From: Roseibium aquae
GTDB lineage: Bacteria; Pseudomonadota; Alphaproteobacteria; Rhizobiales; Stappiaceae
NCBI RefSeq assembly: GCF_008711285.1
Contig: NZ_VXDC01000010.1
Coordinates: forward strand, 62,001-126,000
Direction: 5' to 3'
DNA: 64,000 nucleotides
Below, in pieces: positions 16,316 to 24,938 of this stretch (position 1 is the first letter of the stretch; each line of letters starts with the position of its first letter). The notes beneath the pieces were generated by a model. It was given only the letters and a program-made list of their open reading frames with translations. It made no database searches and was not told the origin of the DNA. The translations under genes were made by a program, and so were the position numbers.

Positions 16316-17098
16316 TCAGGCCGGACAGAGCCCGAGGTCGAGCCCGAGCATGTCCACCCCTGTCGCCGTGACCCGGATGGCCGTTCCGGGCGGCACTTCG
16401 CACCAGGCATCGCGAACCTCGTCAAAGGGCTCGGAAACGATACAGATGCCGTCGTCGAAGGTTCGGTAGAACAGCGTTGGCGCGAGGTGGTCCGAGGCGT
16501 AGCGGGCCGCAAAGATCTCGTGGCCGTTGGACCAGCAGGCCGCAAAACGCATCGCGGGCAAACCGCCGGCCTGTTCGGCCAGCCTCTGGGCTTTGGCAAC
16601 GGCCCGCACCATTCCTCCGACCGGGTCGTCCTGCAAACCCTGGCTGAGCGCGATCAGGAACAGAGCCTCGCTGTCCGTGTTGCCCACCCGGTGGCGATAC
16701 AGCGCATCCGGGATTTCCGCATCCAGCTTCTTGCGGATCCGCTCATATCCGCCGATCTGGCCATTGTGCATGAACGACCAGGGACCAACCGCGAAGGGAT
16801 GGCAGTTGTCCTGGGTCGTGGCGGTGCCCGTCGAGGCCCGCACATGGGCCAGGAACAACCGCGCGCGCACATGATGCGCGATCTGGCGGAGATTCGCATC
16901 CGACCAGGCCGGCCGTATATCCTTGTAGATGCAGGGCGCCTCCCGTTCGCCATACCAGGCGACGCCAAAGCCGTCCGCGTTGATCGCCGTCTTGCAGGCA
17001 AGTGCGTTCCGGCTCTGATCGATCAGGGAATGCACCGGATCGAGGATCAGTTCCTCGAGATATCTCGGCCTGCCGAGCCAGGCTGCCCAGCGGCATAT
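16316..17098 (-). CDS. Class II glutamine amidotransferase with an apparent AUA start
   Basis: A 260-residue Ntn-type amidotransferase domain protein (EgtC/YafJ-like). It begins C-R-W-A-A-W-L-G, where the cysteine must become the N-terminal nucleophile. The codon before it is ATA at 17098-17096, overlapping the TGA stop of the upstream gene as TGATA. No ATG or GTG in frame puts the cysteine at position 2; the only open alternative adds about 20 residues and starts inside the upstream gene. Other family motifs are intact: DGFGVAWYG, LAHVRASTG, SFMHNGQIGGY and GNTDSEALF. It is translationally coupled to the PLP enzyme and probably acts with it. Confidence 0.8.
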   Translation of the reverse strand: MCRWAAWLGRPRYLEELILDPVHSLIDQSRNALACKTAINADGFGVAWYGEREAPCIYKDIRPAWSDANLRQIAHHVRARLFLAHVRASTGTATTQDNCHPFAVGPWSFMHNGQIGGYERIRKKLDAEIPDALYRHRVGNTDSEALFLIALSQGLQDDPVGGMVRAVAKAQRLAEQAGGLPAMRFAACWSNGHEIFAARYASDHLAPTLFYRTFDDGICIVSEPFDEVRDAWCEVPPGTAIRVTATGVDMLGLDLGLCPA

Positions 17099-18579
17099 CA
17101 GGCAGCCTGCCCGAGTGGCTTGAAGCGGGCCGTCGCATGGTCGCAGGCGTACCACTCACACATCGGATAGGGATTTGCGGCGAGTTCATCAACGGCTTGA
17201 ATGATGTGCCCGGCCTTCTCATCCGTCAAAAGCACACTCAGGTTCAGCCGGGTCCAGCCCGGCTTTTGTGTTTCTTCTCCCGACAGGATCGCCGTCCGCA
17301 ACTGGCTGGACATTCCGCGGTCGAGACCCAGCAACCGGTGAGCATAGGGACCGGCGCAGGCGCATCCGCCGCGCGCCTGGATCCCGTAGAGGTCGGATAA
17401 CATGCGGGTCACAAGCTGCTGGTGAATGTATCCGCCGGTCCGCGGATCGCGAAGGCGCAAGGAAAAGACCGGAACGGTGACCGGGGCCGCCGGGTTGCCG
17501 AGAATCTCGATACTCGGATTGCCCCGCCACCGGTCCAGCGCGCGGGTGCGCAACTCGGTGTGGCGCCGATCCATTTCCGGCTGACCGATGACATCCTTGA
17601 CCAGAAAACAAAGCGCCGCCCGAATATCGCCAATGACATTCGGCGTTCCCGCTTCCTCACGCGCGCAAAGACTGTCCGTGTAGTCATGCCCCCAGGGCGA
17701 CACGAAACGCACGGTTCCACCCCCAGGCTGGACCGGAGTTTCCCGCTCGACCGCAGCCTTGCGGACGATCAGGATGCCCGATGCGCCCGGCCCGCCAATA
17801 AACTTGTGCGGGGATACGATCACCGCGTCTTTCTGCGCATCGGTGCCGGCTTTCATCTCGATCGGCTGATAGGGCCCGCTGCCCGCACAGTCCCAGACGC
17901 TTTTGGCGCCGTACCGGTTCAAAAGCCGGGTCACCGCGTCGGCATCCGTTATAATGCCGGTAACGTTCGACATCAGCGAGAACGCGCCAACGACCAGCCG
18001 GCCGCGCGCGGCACCCGCAAGGTGGGCTTCCAGTTCGGCAAGATCCGGGCCACCACTTGCGGCCTCACCGATCTCGATCACTTCGGCGCCGCTTTCCCGC
18101 CAGGGCAGAATGTTGGAGTGGTGCTCGTAGGGACCGATCAGTACCAGCGGTTTGCCACCGCGTGCGGCTTCCCCGCTCACCCCCAGCAAGTGCACCAGAC
18201 GGTTGATGCCCGCCGTTGCTCCCGATCCGCCAAAGATCGTAGCATAGCCGGCATCCGCACCCGTCAATCGGGCAATCACCGCGCGGGCCGCAGCCCGCAT
18301 CCGCGTCATTTTTCCCCCGACATACGAGGCTTCGGTGTGGCTGTTGGCATAAAAGGGCAGGACCTGGCTCATGACGAAGTCCTCGACCTGCCGCAAAGCC
18401 CTGCCGGATGCCACATAATCGGCATAAACAAGCGGTTTGGGACCGAAGGCCCCATCGACCATGACCCCCTCCCCGATCAGACCCTGGCGCAGATCGTTCA
18501 AGAGATCCCCACGGTCGAGATTTCGTTGAAACTGCTCAAAAACCGCAAGTGTATTGTCGTCGACAGCGTGGTCTATCAT
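17098..18579 (-). CDS. Class V aminotransferase-fold PLP enzyme (cysteine desulfurase-like)
   Basis: A 493-residue PLP enzyme. The Schiff-base lysine lies in SPHKFIGGPG; YANSHTEASYVGGKMT and GPYEHHSNILPW are substrate/cofactor loops of the SufS/Csd-related class V group. The C-terminal RGGCACAGPYAHRLLG loop has two cysteines, in a position where desulfurases carry their persulfide cysteine. The ATG at 18579 follows AAGGGCGG. It overlaps the amidotransferase by one base and is divergent from an Lrp/AsnC gene. A desulfurase or C-S lyase role is possible; the amidotransferase partner resembles the EgtC/EgtE pairing of ergothioneine synthesis, but EgtB and EgtD are not nearby. Confidence 0.85.
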   Translation of the reverse strand: MIDHAVDDNTLAVFEQFQRNLDRGDLLNDLRQGLIGEGVMVDGAFGPKPLVYADYVASGRALRQVEDFVMSQVLPFYANSHTEASYVGGKMTRMRAAARAVIARLTGADAGYATIFGGSGATAGINRLVHLLGVSGEAARGGKPLVLIGPYEHHSNILPWRESGAEVIEIGEAASGGPDLAELEAHLAGAARGRLVVGAFSLMSNVTGIITDADAVTRLLNRYGAKSVWDCAGSGPYQPIEMKAGTDAQKDAVIVSPHKFIGGPGASGILIVRKAAVERETPVQPGGGTVRFVSPWGHDYTDSLCAREEAGTPNVIGDIRAALCFLVKDVIGQPEMDRRHTELRTRALDRWRGNPSIEILGNPAAPVTVPVFSLRLRDPRTGGYIHQQLVTRMLSDLYGIQARGGCACAGPYAHRLLGLDRGMSSQLRTAILSGEETQKPGWTRLNLSVLLTDEKAGHIIQAVDELAANPYPMCEWYACDHATARFKPLGQAA

Positions 18580-18593
18580 TAACCGCCCTTTCC

Positions 18594-18609
18594 CATTGAT
18601 ATGGCAATG
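18594..18609. promoter_or_regulatory. Inverted repeat in the Lrp/PLP-enzyme intergenic region
   Basis: CATTG at 18594-18598 and CAATG at 18605-18609 form a dyad in the 105-base, AT-rich gap between the divergent PLP-enzyme and Lrp genes. Its place makes it a candidate Lrp operator. Confidence 0.3.
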
Positions 18610-18684
18610 ATATGACCCACGACTGTCAACAATCTTCACTTAATTCCTTCACATACACCTATGTTTTGTGTCATTTGATCGTAA

Positions 18685-19146
18685 ATGAAACAGAAACTAG
18701 ATCAAATAGACCGCGCCCTTGTCAGGGCGCTCCAGCGGGATTCGCGGCTCTCCCAACGGGAGCTGGCGGATAAGGTCGGGTTATCGCAAAATGCGTGCTG
18801 GCGCCGGTTGAAGGCCCTCGACGCGCTTGGCGTGATCAAATCCCACACGATCCGGCTCGATCCGGCCGAGTTCGGCCTTGATCTCACCGTGTTCATGATG
18901 GTCCGCACGAGGCATCATTCCAAGGAGTGGCTGGACCGATTCCGCGGCGAAATCCTTGCGATCCCGAACATCATCGATTTCTACCGGATCACCGGCGACT
19001 ATGACTACATGCTCAAGGTCGTCGCCGAGGACATGAATGCCTTCGACCGGATTTATCAGCGCATCATTGCCAAAGTCGATCTGGAAACGGTGACATCCTA
19101 CATGACGATGGAAGCCATCGCCGACGCGAGGGACATTCCTGTATGA
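18685..19146 (+). CDS. Lrp/AsnC-family transcriptional regulator
   Basis: A 153-residue regulator. N-terminal winged helix: LDQIDRALVRALQRDSRLSQRELADKVGLSQNACWRRLKAL in outline, with the AsnC-type recognition helix. The C-terminal RAM/ligand domain runs from PAEFGLDLTVFMMV to the end, with the G-D-Y-D-Y motif (ITGDYDYMLKV) at the effector site. It is divergent from the PLP enzyme / amidotransferase pair and most likely controls it in response to an amino acid. Confidence 0.93.
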   Translation: MKQKLDQIDRALVRALQRDSRLSQRELADKVGLSQNACWRRLKALDALGVIKSHTIRLDPAEFGLDLTVFMMVRTRHHSKEWLDRFRGEILAIPNIIDFYRITGDYDYMLKVVAEDMNAFDRIYQRIIAKVDLETVTSYMTMEAIADARDIPV

Positions 19147-19384
19147 CGGACAGAAGCCCAAGACAAAGAAAAACCTCGATCAACGACAAACTGAAACATT
19201 CAGAGAGTCGAAAATACAAAAAAGCAATAAAACATAAATCAAGTCGATATTTTTGAAAACGTATGCAGGTTTTTACTTCCGAAACTCTTAAATGCAGATC
19301 ATCGATGTAATCGAAAATTTACGGGTTAAACCCTAATTTCTTTCGGATGATAGATTTGCGCGGCGGTCACTCTCCACCGCGCAT

Positions 19385-20236
19385 ATGGGCACAAAAATGA
19401 TCCACAAAGCCATTCGGGCCCTCGTTGCAGATGACTGCAAGACGGCCCGCGATGTCCTCAAGGAGGGCATCAACACTCACCGTTCAAAACGCTACATCCA
19501 GATTGACAGCGCCGAAAACGGATCGTTGGCGCTCGAGCTTTTGCGCAGCAAACAGGTCGACATCGCCTTTATCGACATCAATATGCCCGGATTGAGCGGT
19601 CCCGAAGTCGTTGCCGCTTTGCATGGCACCCCGTCAAGTAATTGTCTGGTGGTGGCCGTTTCAGGAAATCTCGATCAGAAGTCGGAGGCAGTCCTCAAGC
19701 GGTTTAATGCTTATCACTTCATGCAAAAACCCTTTTCGAAGGACGATGTCGCCGAGATTGTTGCGACCTACGTTACAATGACAACGACATTTCCAATCCT
19801 GATCGTCGACGATTCCGCCACTATGCGGAAACTTGCCCGCAAGGTCCTGGAAAAGAGCCGGTTCGATTTCGAGATTGCGGAGGCCGATAGCGCGGGAGCT
19901 GCGTTGCGCGCACTCGGTTCCGGCAAATACAAGTTGGCATTGACGGACTTTCACATGCCCGGGGTCGACGGGCTAGAACTTGCAGGCTCCATTCGTGATC
20001 TATCGAGCAAGATCGGCATCTTCATGATGTCGACAAACGATACGACCTATCTGGAACGATCGGCGGCTTTTGTGGGCATTTCCGGTTTCCTGAAAAAACC
20101 GTTCAACGCAGGCGACATTGACGTCCTGATGCATTCCTATCTGGAACTCGACACACCGAAATTCGGTAAAGTCCGCGACATGTTCAGCTTCCTCGAACGC
20201 GAACGCACTTCCGAACGCAGGGGAGCGGCCGCGTAG
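19385..20236 (+). CDS. Response regulator with two receiver domains and no output domain
   Basis: A 283-residue CheY-CheY protein. First receiver (residues about 8-125): acidic pair Asp16-Asp17, phosphoacceptor Asp64 in FIDINMPG, Lys115 in MQKPF. Second receiver (about 137-250): Asp142-Asp143, Asp188 in LTDFHMPG, Lys238 in LKKPF. All key residues are intact in both. A short charged tail follows. The 240-base upstream gap is AT-rich and holds no other gene. No histidine kinase or chemotaxis gene is nearby, so the partner is unknown; phosphate-sink or scaffold functions are known for such proteins. Confidence 0.9.
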   Translation: MGTKMIHKAIRALVADDCKTARDVLKEGINTHRSKRYIQIDSAENGSLALELLRSKQVDIAFIDINMPGLSGPEVVAALHGTPSSNCLVVAVSGNLDQKSEAVLKRFNAYHFMQKPFSKDDVAEIVATYVTMTTTFPILIVDDSATMRKLARKVLEKSRFDFEIAEADSAGAALRALGSGKYKLALTDFHMPGVDGLELAGSIRDLSSKIGIFMMSTNDTTYLERSAAFVGISGFLKKPFNAGDIDVLMHSYLELDTPKFGKVRDMFSFLERERTSERRGAAA

Positions 20237-20299
20237 TCCGGCCCCGCCCACCCCAGACGTTCTTCGGAAGGGCCAGCGCGCCGCAGGCCCTGCCCAATC

Positions 20300-21421
20300 T
20301 CAGGCAACCGACGACAGGGTGAGCGGGTTGAGCGCGACGGCCTGCCCGGTTTGCATCGACGTCTGGGCCGCAAGCCCCATGGCGACCGCGCGCCGGCCAT
20401 CCTCCAGGCTGACTTCGGGCCGGGTCCGCGCCCCGCGCACCAGCTCCAGAAAACGCTGGTGCTGGTAAAAGGTGGACCCGTTGTGGTCGCCCGCATCCAG
20501 AAGGTGGGGATCGACCGGAACGGCGATCTGTTTCGGACCTTTCGGATGGCGCGGTGAGACGATCACCTGGGGAACCGGCGGCTCTCCCAGATCGCGTGGC
20601 CAGAACCGTCCCGGGCCGGGTACCAGGGCCTCGATCTTGCCCTTTGGACCGACAGCGCTGACCTCTTCCTGGTAGCGGGAGCCTTCAGCGAACATGCAGA
20701 GCTCGAGCATGGCCCGGGCTCCACTTTCAAAGTCCACCAGCACATATCCGTGGTCCATGATATCGGGCACTTCACCGTCATAGATCTCGTTCTTGTGGTT
20801 GGTTGCCTGCCCGCCGGACGCCATCACCCGCACCGGTTCCGATTTCAGGATGAGCCGCATGAGATCGAAGAAATGGCAGCACTTCTCGACGAATGTTCCG
20901 CCCGAGGTGCGGTTGAACCGGTTCCATGCGCCGACCTTGTCGAGAAACGGAAAGCGGTGCTCCCGGATGGTGAGCATGGCCACCCCGCCGGTCACCTCCT
21001 CGCATTGCGCGATGAGGGCGGCGATCGGCGGCATATACCGGTATTCCATCGCGACCCAGACCGGGGCGGGATAAGCGGCGGCGAACCCGGACAGCCGGTG
21101 TTCCTCTTCCGCCAAAATGTAAAGCGGCTTTTCCACCATGAGCGGCAGCGGGCGCTTGGCCCGGATCGCTTCCATCTGGGCGACATGGCAATGGTTTGGA
21201 CTGGCGATCAACAGACAGTCCAGATCGGGAACGTCCAGCAGATCATCCAGGGAGCTGGCGAGCTGGGCAGCGGGGGCAATGGCCTGAGCCTGGGCCGCCA
21301 TGCCGGGATCCGGCTCGAAAATCGCCGAAACATGGGCATTGTCGAGCAGTGCGATGTTCCGCAAATGCTCGTGGCCCATCATGCCACAGCCGATCACGCC
21401 GTAATTTACCCTTGCGGACAT
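20300..21421 (-). CDS. Gfo/Idh/MocA-family oxidoreductase (possible NAD-dependent glycosidase)
   Basis: A 373-residue protein with an N-terminal Rossmann fold (YGVIGCGMMGHEHLRN) and the EKPL motif (MVEKPLYIL) that marks the Gfo/Idh/MocA family. The C-terminal alpha/beta domain carries GGTFVEKCCHFFDLMR, where the histidine/aspartate pair is typical. Most members are NAD(P)-dependent sugar dehydrogenases, but some act as glycosidases through transient oxidation (GH109, and the more recently described sulfoquinovosidases of GH188). Because it is co-oriented with the GntR gene of a sulfonate module, hydrolysis or oxidation of a sulfosugar is a plausible job. Eleven bases separate it from the regulator. 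Confidence 0.82.
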   Translation of the reverse strand: MSARVNYGVIGCGMMGHEHLRNIALLDNAHVSAIFEPDPGMAAQAQAIAPAAQLASSLDDLLDVPDLDCLLIASPNHCHVAQMEAIRAKRPLPLMVEKPLYILAEEEHRLSGFAAAYPAPVWVAMEYRYMPPIAALIAQCEEVTGGVAMLTIREHRFPFLDKVGAWNRFNRTSGGTFVEKCCHFFDLMRLILKSEPVRVMASGGQATNHKNEIYDGEVPDIMDHGYVLVDFESGARAMLELCMFAEGSRYQEEVSAVGPKGKIEALVPGPGRFWPRDLGEPPVPQVIVSPRHPKGPKQIAVPVDPHLLDAGDHNGSTFYQHQRFLELVRGARTRPEVSLEDGRRAVAMGLAAQTSMQTGQAVALNPLTLSSVA

Positions 21422-21431
21422 CCATGTCTCC

Positions 21432-22169
21432 CTAATTCAGGCGCTGGATATAGAGCGCCCGGTCCGTATCGAACCATGTCTTCGAAAACTCCACGGCCTC
21501 GGCGCCGTCCGACCAGCTCAGCCGCTCGATGTAACCGGCATGGGCCCCGTGCGCCTTGCCGAACCGGTCGGGCGCCCAGTCCGGAACCTGACCGATCCCG
21601 ACGCGGTCCTCGGCCCGCGAAATCAGAAAGCCGAGCTGTTTGCGATAAAAGTGATAGAGCGATTCCGAGAGTTGCTCGCGGCGGATTTCCCCGGCCTGGC
21701 CATCGAGCCAGATCTCTTCCACCGCAACGGGCTGATCATTCAGGAACCGCAAACGCCGGATACGTGTTCCCCATGCGCTCACACCGAACGCCCCGATCCC
21801 GAACCCGACCAATCGCGCCGGCTTGTCGAGCCGGGTCACGTCCAGGATCTCTGCGGTCGGCAATCCGCCCCCGGAGTGCAATTCCAATCTGAACATGCCG
21901 TAGACGCTGTCGGTCGGGCCGCCTTGCCGGATATAGTTGCCCGACCCTTGAACGCGCTCCAGTAGGCCTTTGCGCGTCAGTTCCGCAAGCGCCTTGCGCA
22001 AGGTTCCAACCGAAATATCGAGGTCGGCCGCCATATCGCGTTCCGGCGGCAAACGCTCCCCGTCAATCAACCGGCCGGCCGCGATATCTCGGATCAGCAG
22101 CTCGCTGATCTGAATGTAGAGGGGCAATGCGTTGGGATTGTTCCCCGCCTGTTTCCCAGCCGGTTTCAT
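21432..22169 (-). CDS. GntR-family regulator (HutC/UTRA subfamily)
   Basis: A 245-residue regulator. The winged helix spans PLYIQISELLIRDI to RVQGSGNYI, with PPERDMAADLDISVGTLRKALAEL as the recognition part. The UTRA effector domain follows, with R-x-x-F-L-N-D-Q-P-V-A-V-E-E-I-W as its marker. Start is ATG 22169 or TTG 22196. It is divergent from the monooxygenase operon; TTGAT occurs twice, 12 bp apart, in the gap around 22198-22214 and could be part of the operator. Likely the repressor of both the oxidoreductase and the monooxygenase operon, released by a (sulfo)sugar. Confidence 0.87.
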   Translation of the reverse strand: MKPAGKQAGNNPNALPLYIQISELLIRDIAAGRLIDGERLPPERDMAADLDISVGTLRKALAELTRKGLLERVQGSGNYIRQGGPTDSVYGMFRLELHSGGGLPTAEILDVTRLDKPARLVGFGIGAFGVSAWGTRIRRLRFLNDQPVAVEEIWLDGQAGEIRREQLSESLYHFYRKQLGFLISRAEDRVGIGQVPDWAPDRFGKAHGAHAGYIERLSWSDGAEAVEFSKTWFDTDRALYIQRLN

Positions 22170-22272
22170 TGGGTGAGGCAACCTGTCACGACTCAAATTG
22201 ATACACTATTGATTTACATCATGGCGGGTGTTACGCAAGAGAAAATCGAGAAGCAAGTCGCGGAGGAACGCC

Positions 22273-23427
22273 ATGACCGTCGTACCGGTCACATCACCGG
22301 ATCTGGAGGGAGCCGAAGTCTCCTGGTTCGCAGCGCTTTGCTCGGACGATTATCAGTTTCTCGGTGTGCCGGAAGGCCACCTCCGGTCGTCCTGGGAGCA
22401 TTGCTCCAACATCGTGAAGACCGCGGAACGTCAAGGCTTCCGCAACATTCTATGCCCCTCCTCCTATCAGGTCGGCCAGGACACCTTGAGTTTTGTGGCC
22501 GGCTGCGCCCCGATCACCGAAACCATCAACCTGCTGGCCGCCGTTCGCTGCGGCGAAATGCAGCCGATCATGCTCGCGCGTACCATCGCCACGCTCGATC
22601 ACATGCTCAAGGGGCGGCTGACGGTCAACATCATCTCCTCCGACTTCCCAGGAGAGCAGGCCGAAAGCGGCTACCGCTATCAGCGGTCGCGCGAAGTCGT
22701 CGAAATCCTCAAACAGGCCTGGACCCGGGACGAGATCTCCTACCAGGGCGAGGTGTATCGTTTCGATGGCCTGACCACCGATCCGGCGAAGCCCTATCAG
22801 ACCGGTGGCCCGCTGCTGTATTTCGGCGGCTATTCGCCTCCCGCATTGGAGTTGTGCGGGCAGCATTGCGACGTCTATCTGATGTGGCCGGAGCGCATGG
22901 AGGAACTGGCCGGCCGGATGCAGGCCGTCCATGCCGTCGCCGAGCGCTATGACCGCACGCTGGACTATGGCCTGCGCGTCCACATGATCGTGCGCGACAC
23001 CGAACAGGAGGCGCGCGAATACGCCGACTATATCGTCTCGAAACTGGATGACGATCAGGGAAAGGCCATCCGCGAGCGCGCCCTCGACGCCAAATCGCTC
23101 GGCGTTAGCCACCAGGCCAAGAACCGCGAAATCGCCGATGATGACGGCTATATCGAATCGGGCCTATGGACCGGTGTCGGGCGAGCCCGCTCCGGCTGCG
23201 GCGCGGCGCTCGTCGGATCGACGGACCAGATCCTTTCGAAGATCGAGCAATACCAGAAAATGGGTATCCGGGCCTTCATCTTCTCCGGCTACCCGCATCT
23301 TGAGGAAGCCGAGCATTTCGGAACCCGCGTGATGCCCGAGCTGAAAACCGTCTCTCTCCCGCATGCTTATGGCCGGGTTCCAGCCGCGACCCCGGCAACC
23401 CCGCTTGGAAATGGAGTCCGCCGCTGA
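22273..23427 (+). CDS. SsuD-like flavin-dependent sulfonate monooxygenase
   Basis: A 384-residue luciferase-fold enzyme that uses reduced FMN and O2 to cleave a C-S bond, giving an aldehyde and sulfite. GGAGG precedes the ATG at 22273. It aligns along its length with alkanesulfonate monooxygenase: the Arg-x-His pair in GLRVHMIVRD, the arginine in WTGVGRARSGCGAALVG and the tyrosine in SGYPHLEEAE correspond to SsuD Arg226/His228, Arg297 and Tyr331. The SsuD Cys54 is not in the same place, though a cysteine lies nearby (ILCPSS). It is the first gene of a tightly packed set with an aldo/keto reductase and a flavin reductase, the same three activities as SmoC, SmoB and SmoA of the sulfoquinovose monooxygenase pathway. 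Confidence 0.9.
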   Translation: MTVVPVTSPDLEGAEVSWFAALCSDDYQFLGVPEGHLRSSWEHCSNIVKTAERQGFRNILCPSSYQVGQDTLSFVAGCAPITETINLLAAVRCGEMQPIMLARTIATLDHMLKGRLTVNIISSDFPGEQAESGYRYQRSREVVEILKQAWTRDEISYQGEVYRFDGLTTDPAKPYQTGGPLLYFGGYSPPALELCGQHCDVYLMWPERMEELAGRMQAVHAVAERYDRTLDYGLRVHMIVRDTEQEAREYADYIVSKLDDDQGKAIRERALDAKSLGVSHQAKNREIADDDGYIESGLWTGVGRARSGCGAALVGSTDQILSKIEQYQKMGIRAFIFSGYPHLEEAEHFGTRVMPELKTVSLPHAYGRVPAATPATPLGNGVRR

Positions 23428-24317
23428 TGGAGCGCGTAAAGCTTTCGCCAGACCTGGAACTGAGCCGACTGATCTATGGCATGTGGCGGCTTGGAGATGA
23501 CAGCGATACATCGGCCGGCCATGTGGCCGCCAAGATCAAGGCCTGCCTCGACCAGGGCATCACCACGTTCGATCAGGCCGATATCTACGGCGGTTACACC
23601 GCAGAGGGGCTAATGGGAGCCGCCTTGAAGGCCGACCCGGGCCTGCGGTCTAAAATGGAAATCGTGACCAAATGCGGCATCGTCGCGCCGATGGGGGTCT
23701 ATGCGACCGCCAGCGTGAAACACTACGACACGTCCCGGGCCCATATCGAAGCCTGCGTGGACAGGTCCCTGTCCGAAATGGGGATCGAGCGGATCGATCT
23801 GCTTTTGATCCACCGTCCGGATCCATTCATGGACCATCATGAGACCGCGGCCGCCCTCGATGGCCTGGTCTCCAGCGGCAAGGTCAAGACCGTAGGTGTC
23901 TCGAACTTCCGGCCCTGGGATTTCGAGCTTCTTCAATCGGTGATGTCCACCCAGCTCGTAACGAACCAGATCGAGATCAGCCTGGCCCATCTGTCGCCAT
24001 TCACCAATGGCGATGTCGCCTTCCACCAGCGCCTCGGGCGGCATGTGATGGCCTGGTCGCCGCTGGGCGGCGGTTCCCTGATGACCGGCGAGGGCCCTGT
24101 CCAGCACATTCTCGATGAGATCACCAACGACCAGGGCGCCGATCGCGCGGCCGTCGCCGTTGCGTTTCTGCTTGCTCACCCGGCGGGGATCCTGCCGGTT
24201 CTGGGCACGAACAATCTCGACCGGATCAAGATGATCGCCGACGCCGCGAAAGTGACGCTCGATCGGCAAACCTGGTTCCGCCTCTATGAGGCCGGCCTTG
24301 GACACGAGGTGCCTTGA
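23427..24317 (+). CDS. Aldo/keto reductase
   Basis: A 296-residue NADPH-dependent (beta/alpha)8 reductase, related to YdhF. The catalytic tetrad is visible: Asp and Tyr in DQADIYGGY, Lys in IVTKCGI, His in LLIHRPDP. GVSNFRPWDFELL and the C-terminal VLGTNNLDRIK are the cofactor-binding motifs. Its ATG overlaps the monooxygenase stop (TGATGG), so the two are translationally coupled. Within the proposed pathway it would reduce the aldehyde left after desulfonation, for instance 6-dehydroglucose to glucose, in the way SmoB does. Confidence 0.9.
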   Translation: MERVKLSPDLELSRLIYGMWRLGDDSDTSAGHVAAKIKACLDQGITTFDQADIYGGYTAEGLMGAALKADPGLRSKMEIVTKCGIVAPMGVYATASVKHYDTSRAHIEACVDRSLSEMGIERIDLLLIHRPDPFMDHHETAAALDGLVSSGKVKTVGVSNFRPWDFELLQSVMSTQLVTNQIEISLAHLSPFTNGDVAFHQRLGRHVMAWSPLGGGSLMTGEGPVQHILDEITNDQGADRAAVAVAFLLAHPAGILPVLGTNNLDRIKMIADAAKVTLDRQTWFRLYEAGLGHEVP

Positions 24318-24832
24318 TGACCATGCAGACCACCAACCATCCCGTCACCTTCCACCCCGATCCGGACAACACCAGGCTTCTGCGCGATGCCTTCGGCCGG
24401 TTTCCGACCGGTGTGACCATCGTTACCGCCGCCTCGCAAAATGGTCCGGTCGGCATCACCGCCAACAGCTTTTCGTCCGTATCGCTGGACCCGCCTCTCG
24501 TGATGTGGGCGCCCGATAAGGGATCCCGCAGGTTCCCCTATTTCGAAAGCGCGGAACACTATGCCATCCATGTTCTCAGTCACGAACAGGATGCGCTTTG
24601 TCACGGCTTTGCACGTAACGCGCACGCCTTCGACGACTTGCAGCTGACCGAAAACCGGCATGGTGTTCCACTGATCGAGCATTGCCTTGCGCGCTTCGAG
24701 TGCCAGCGGGTCGCGGCCTATGAAGGGGGCGACCATCTGATCGTGCTGGGACGCGTGATCCGGGCGGAAATGCGTGACGGCGACGCGTTGACCTTCTTTG
24801 CCGGGAAGCTCGGTCAAACCGCGCCGAAGTGA
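24317..24832 (+). CDS. NAD(P)H:flavin reductase (FMN reductase-like domain)
   Basis: A 171-residue member of the flavin_reduct family. LRDAFGRFPTGVTIVTA and GITANSFSSVSLDPPLVMW are the FMN-contacting segments. It overlaps the aldo/keto reductase stop by one base (TGATG). It supplies reduced FMN for the SsuD-like monooxygenase, giving a complete two-component system. The reading frame ends QTAPK, slightly short of some homologues but with the core complete. Confidence 0.9.
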   Translation: MTMQTTNHPVTFHPDPDNTRLLRDAFGRFPTGVTIVTAASQNGPVGITANSFSSVSLDPPLVMWAPDKGSRRFPYFESAEHYAIHVLSHEQDALCHGFARNAHAFDDLQLTENRHGVPLIEHCLARFECQRVAAYEGGDHLIVLGRVIRAEMRDGDALTFFAGKLGQTAPK

Positions 24833-24938
24833 GGAGACCCGGGCGCCAGGCTCTGATAGGGCAGGCCATTTCAACGGGCTGGCCGGTGATATAGCATGAA
24901 CGAGCCGCGCCGGCTTTTTCCAATCCCTGTAGGATCCA

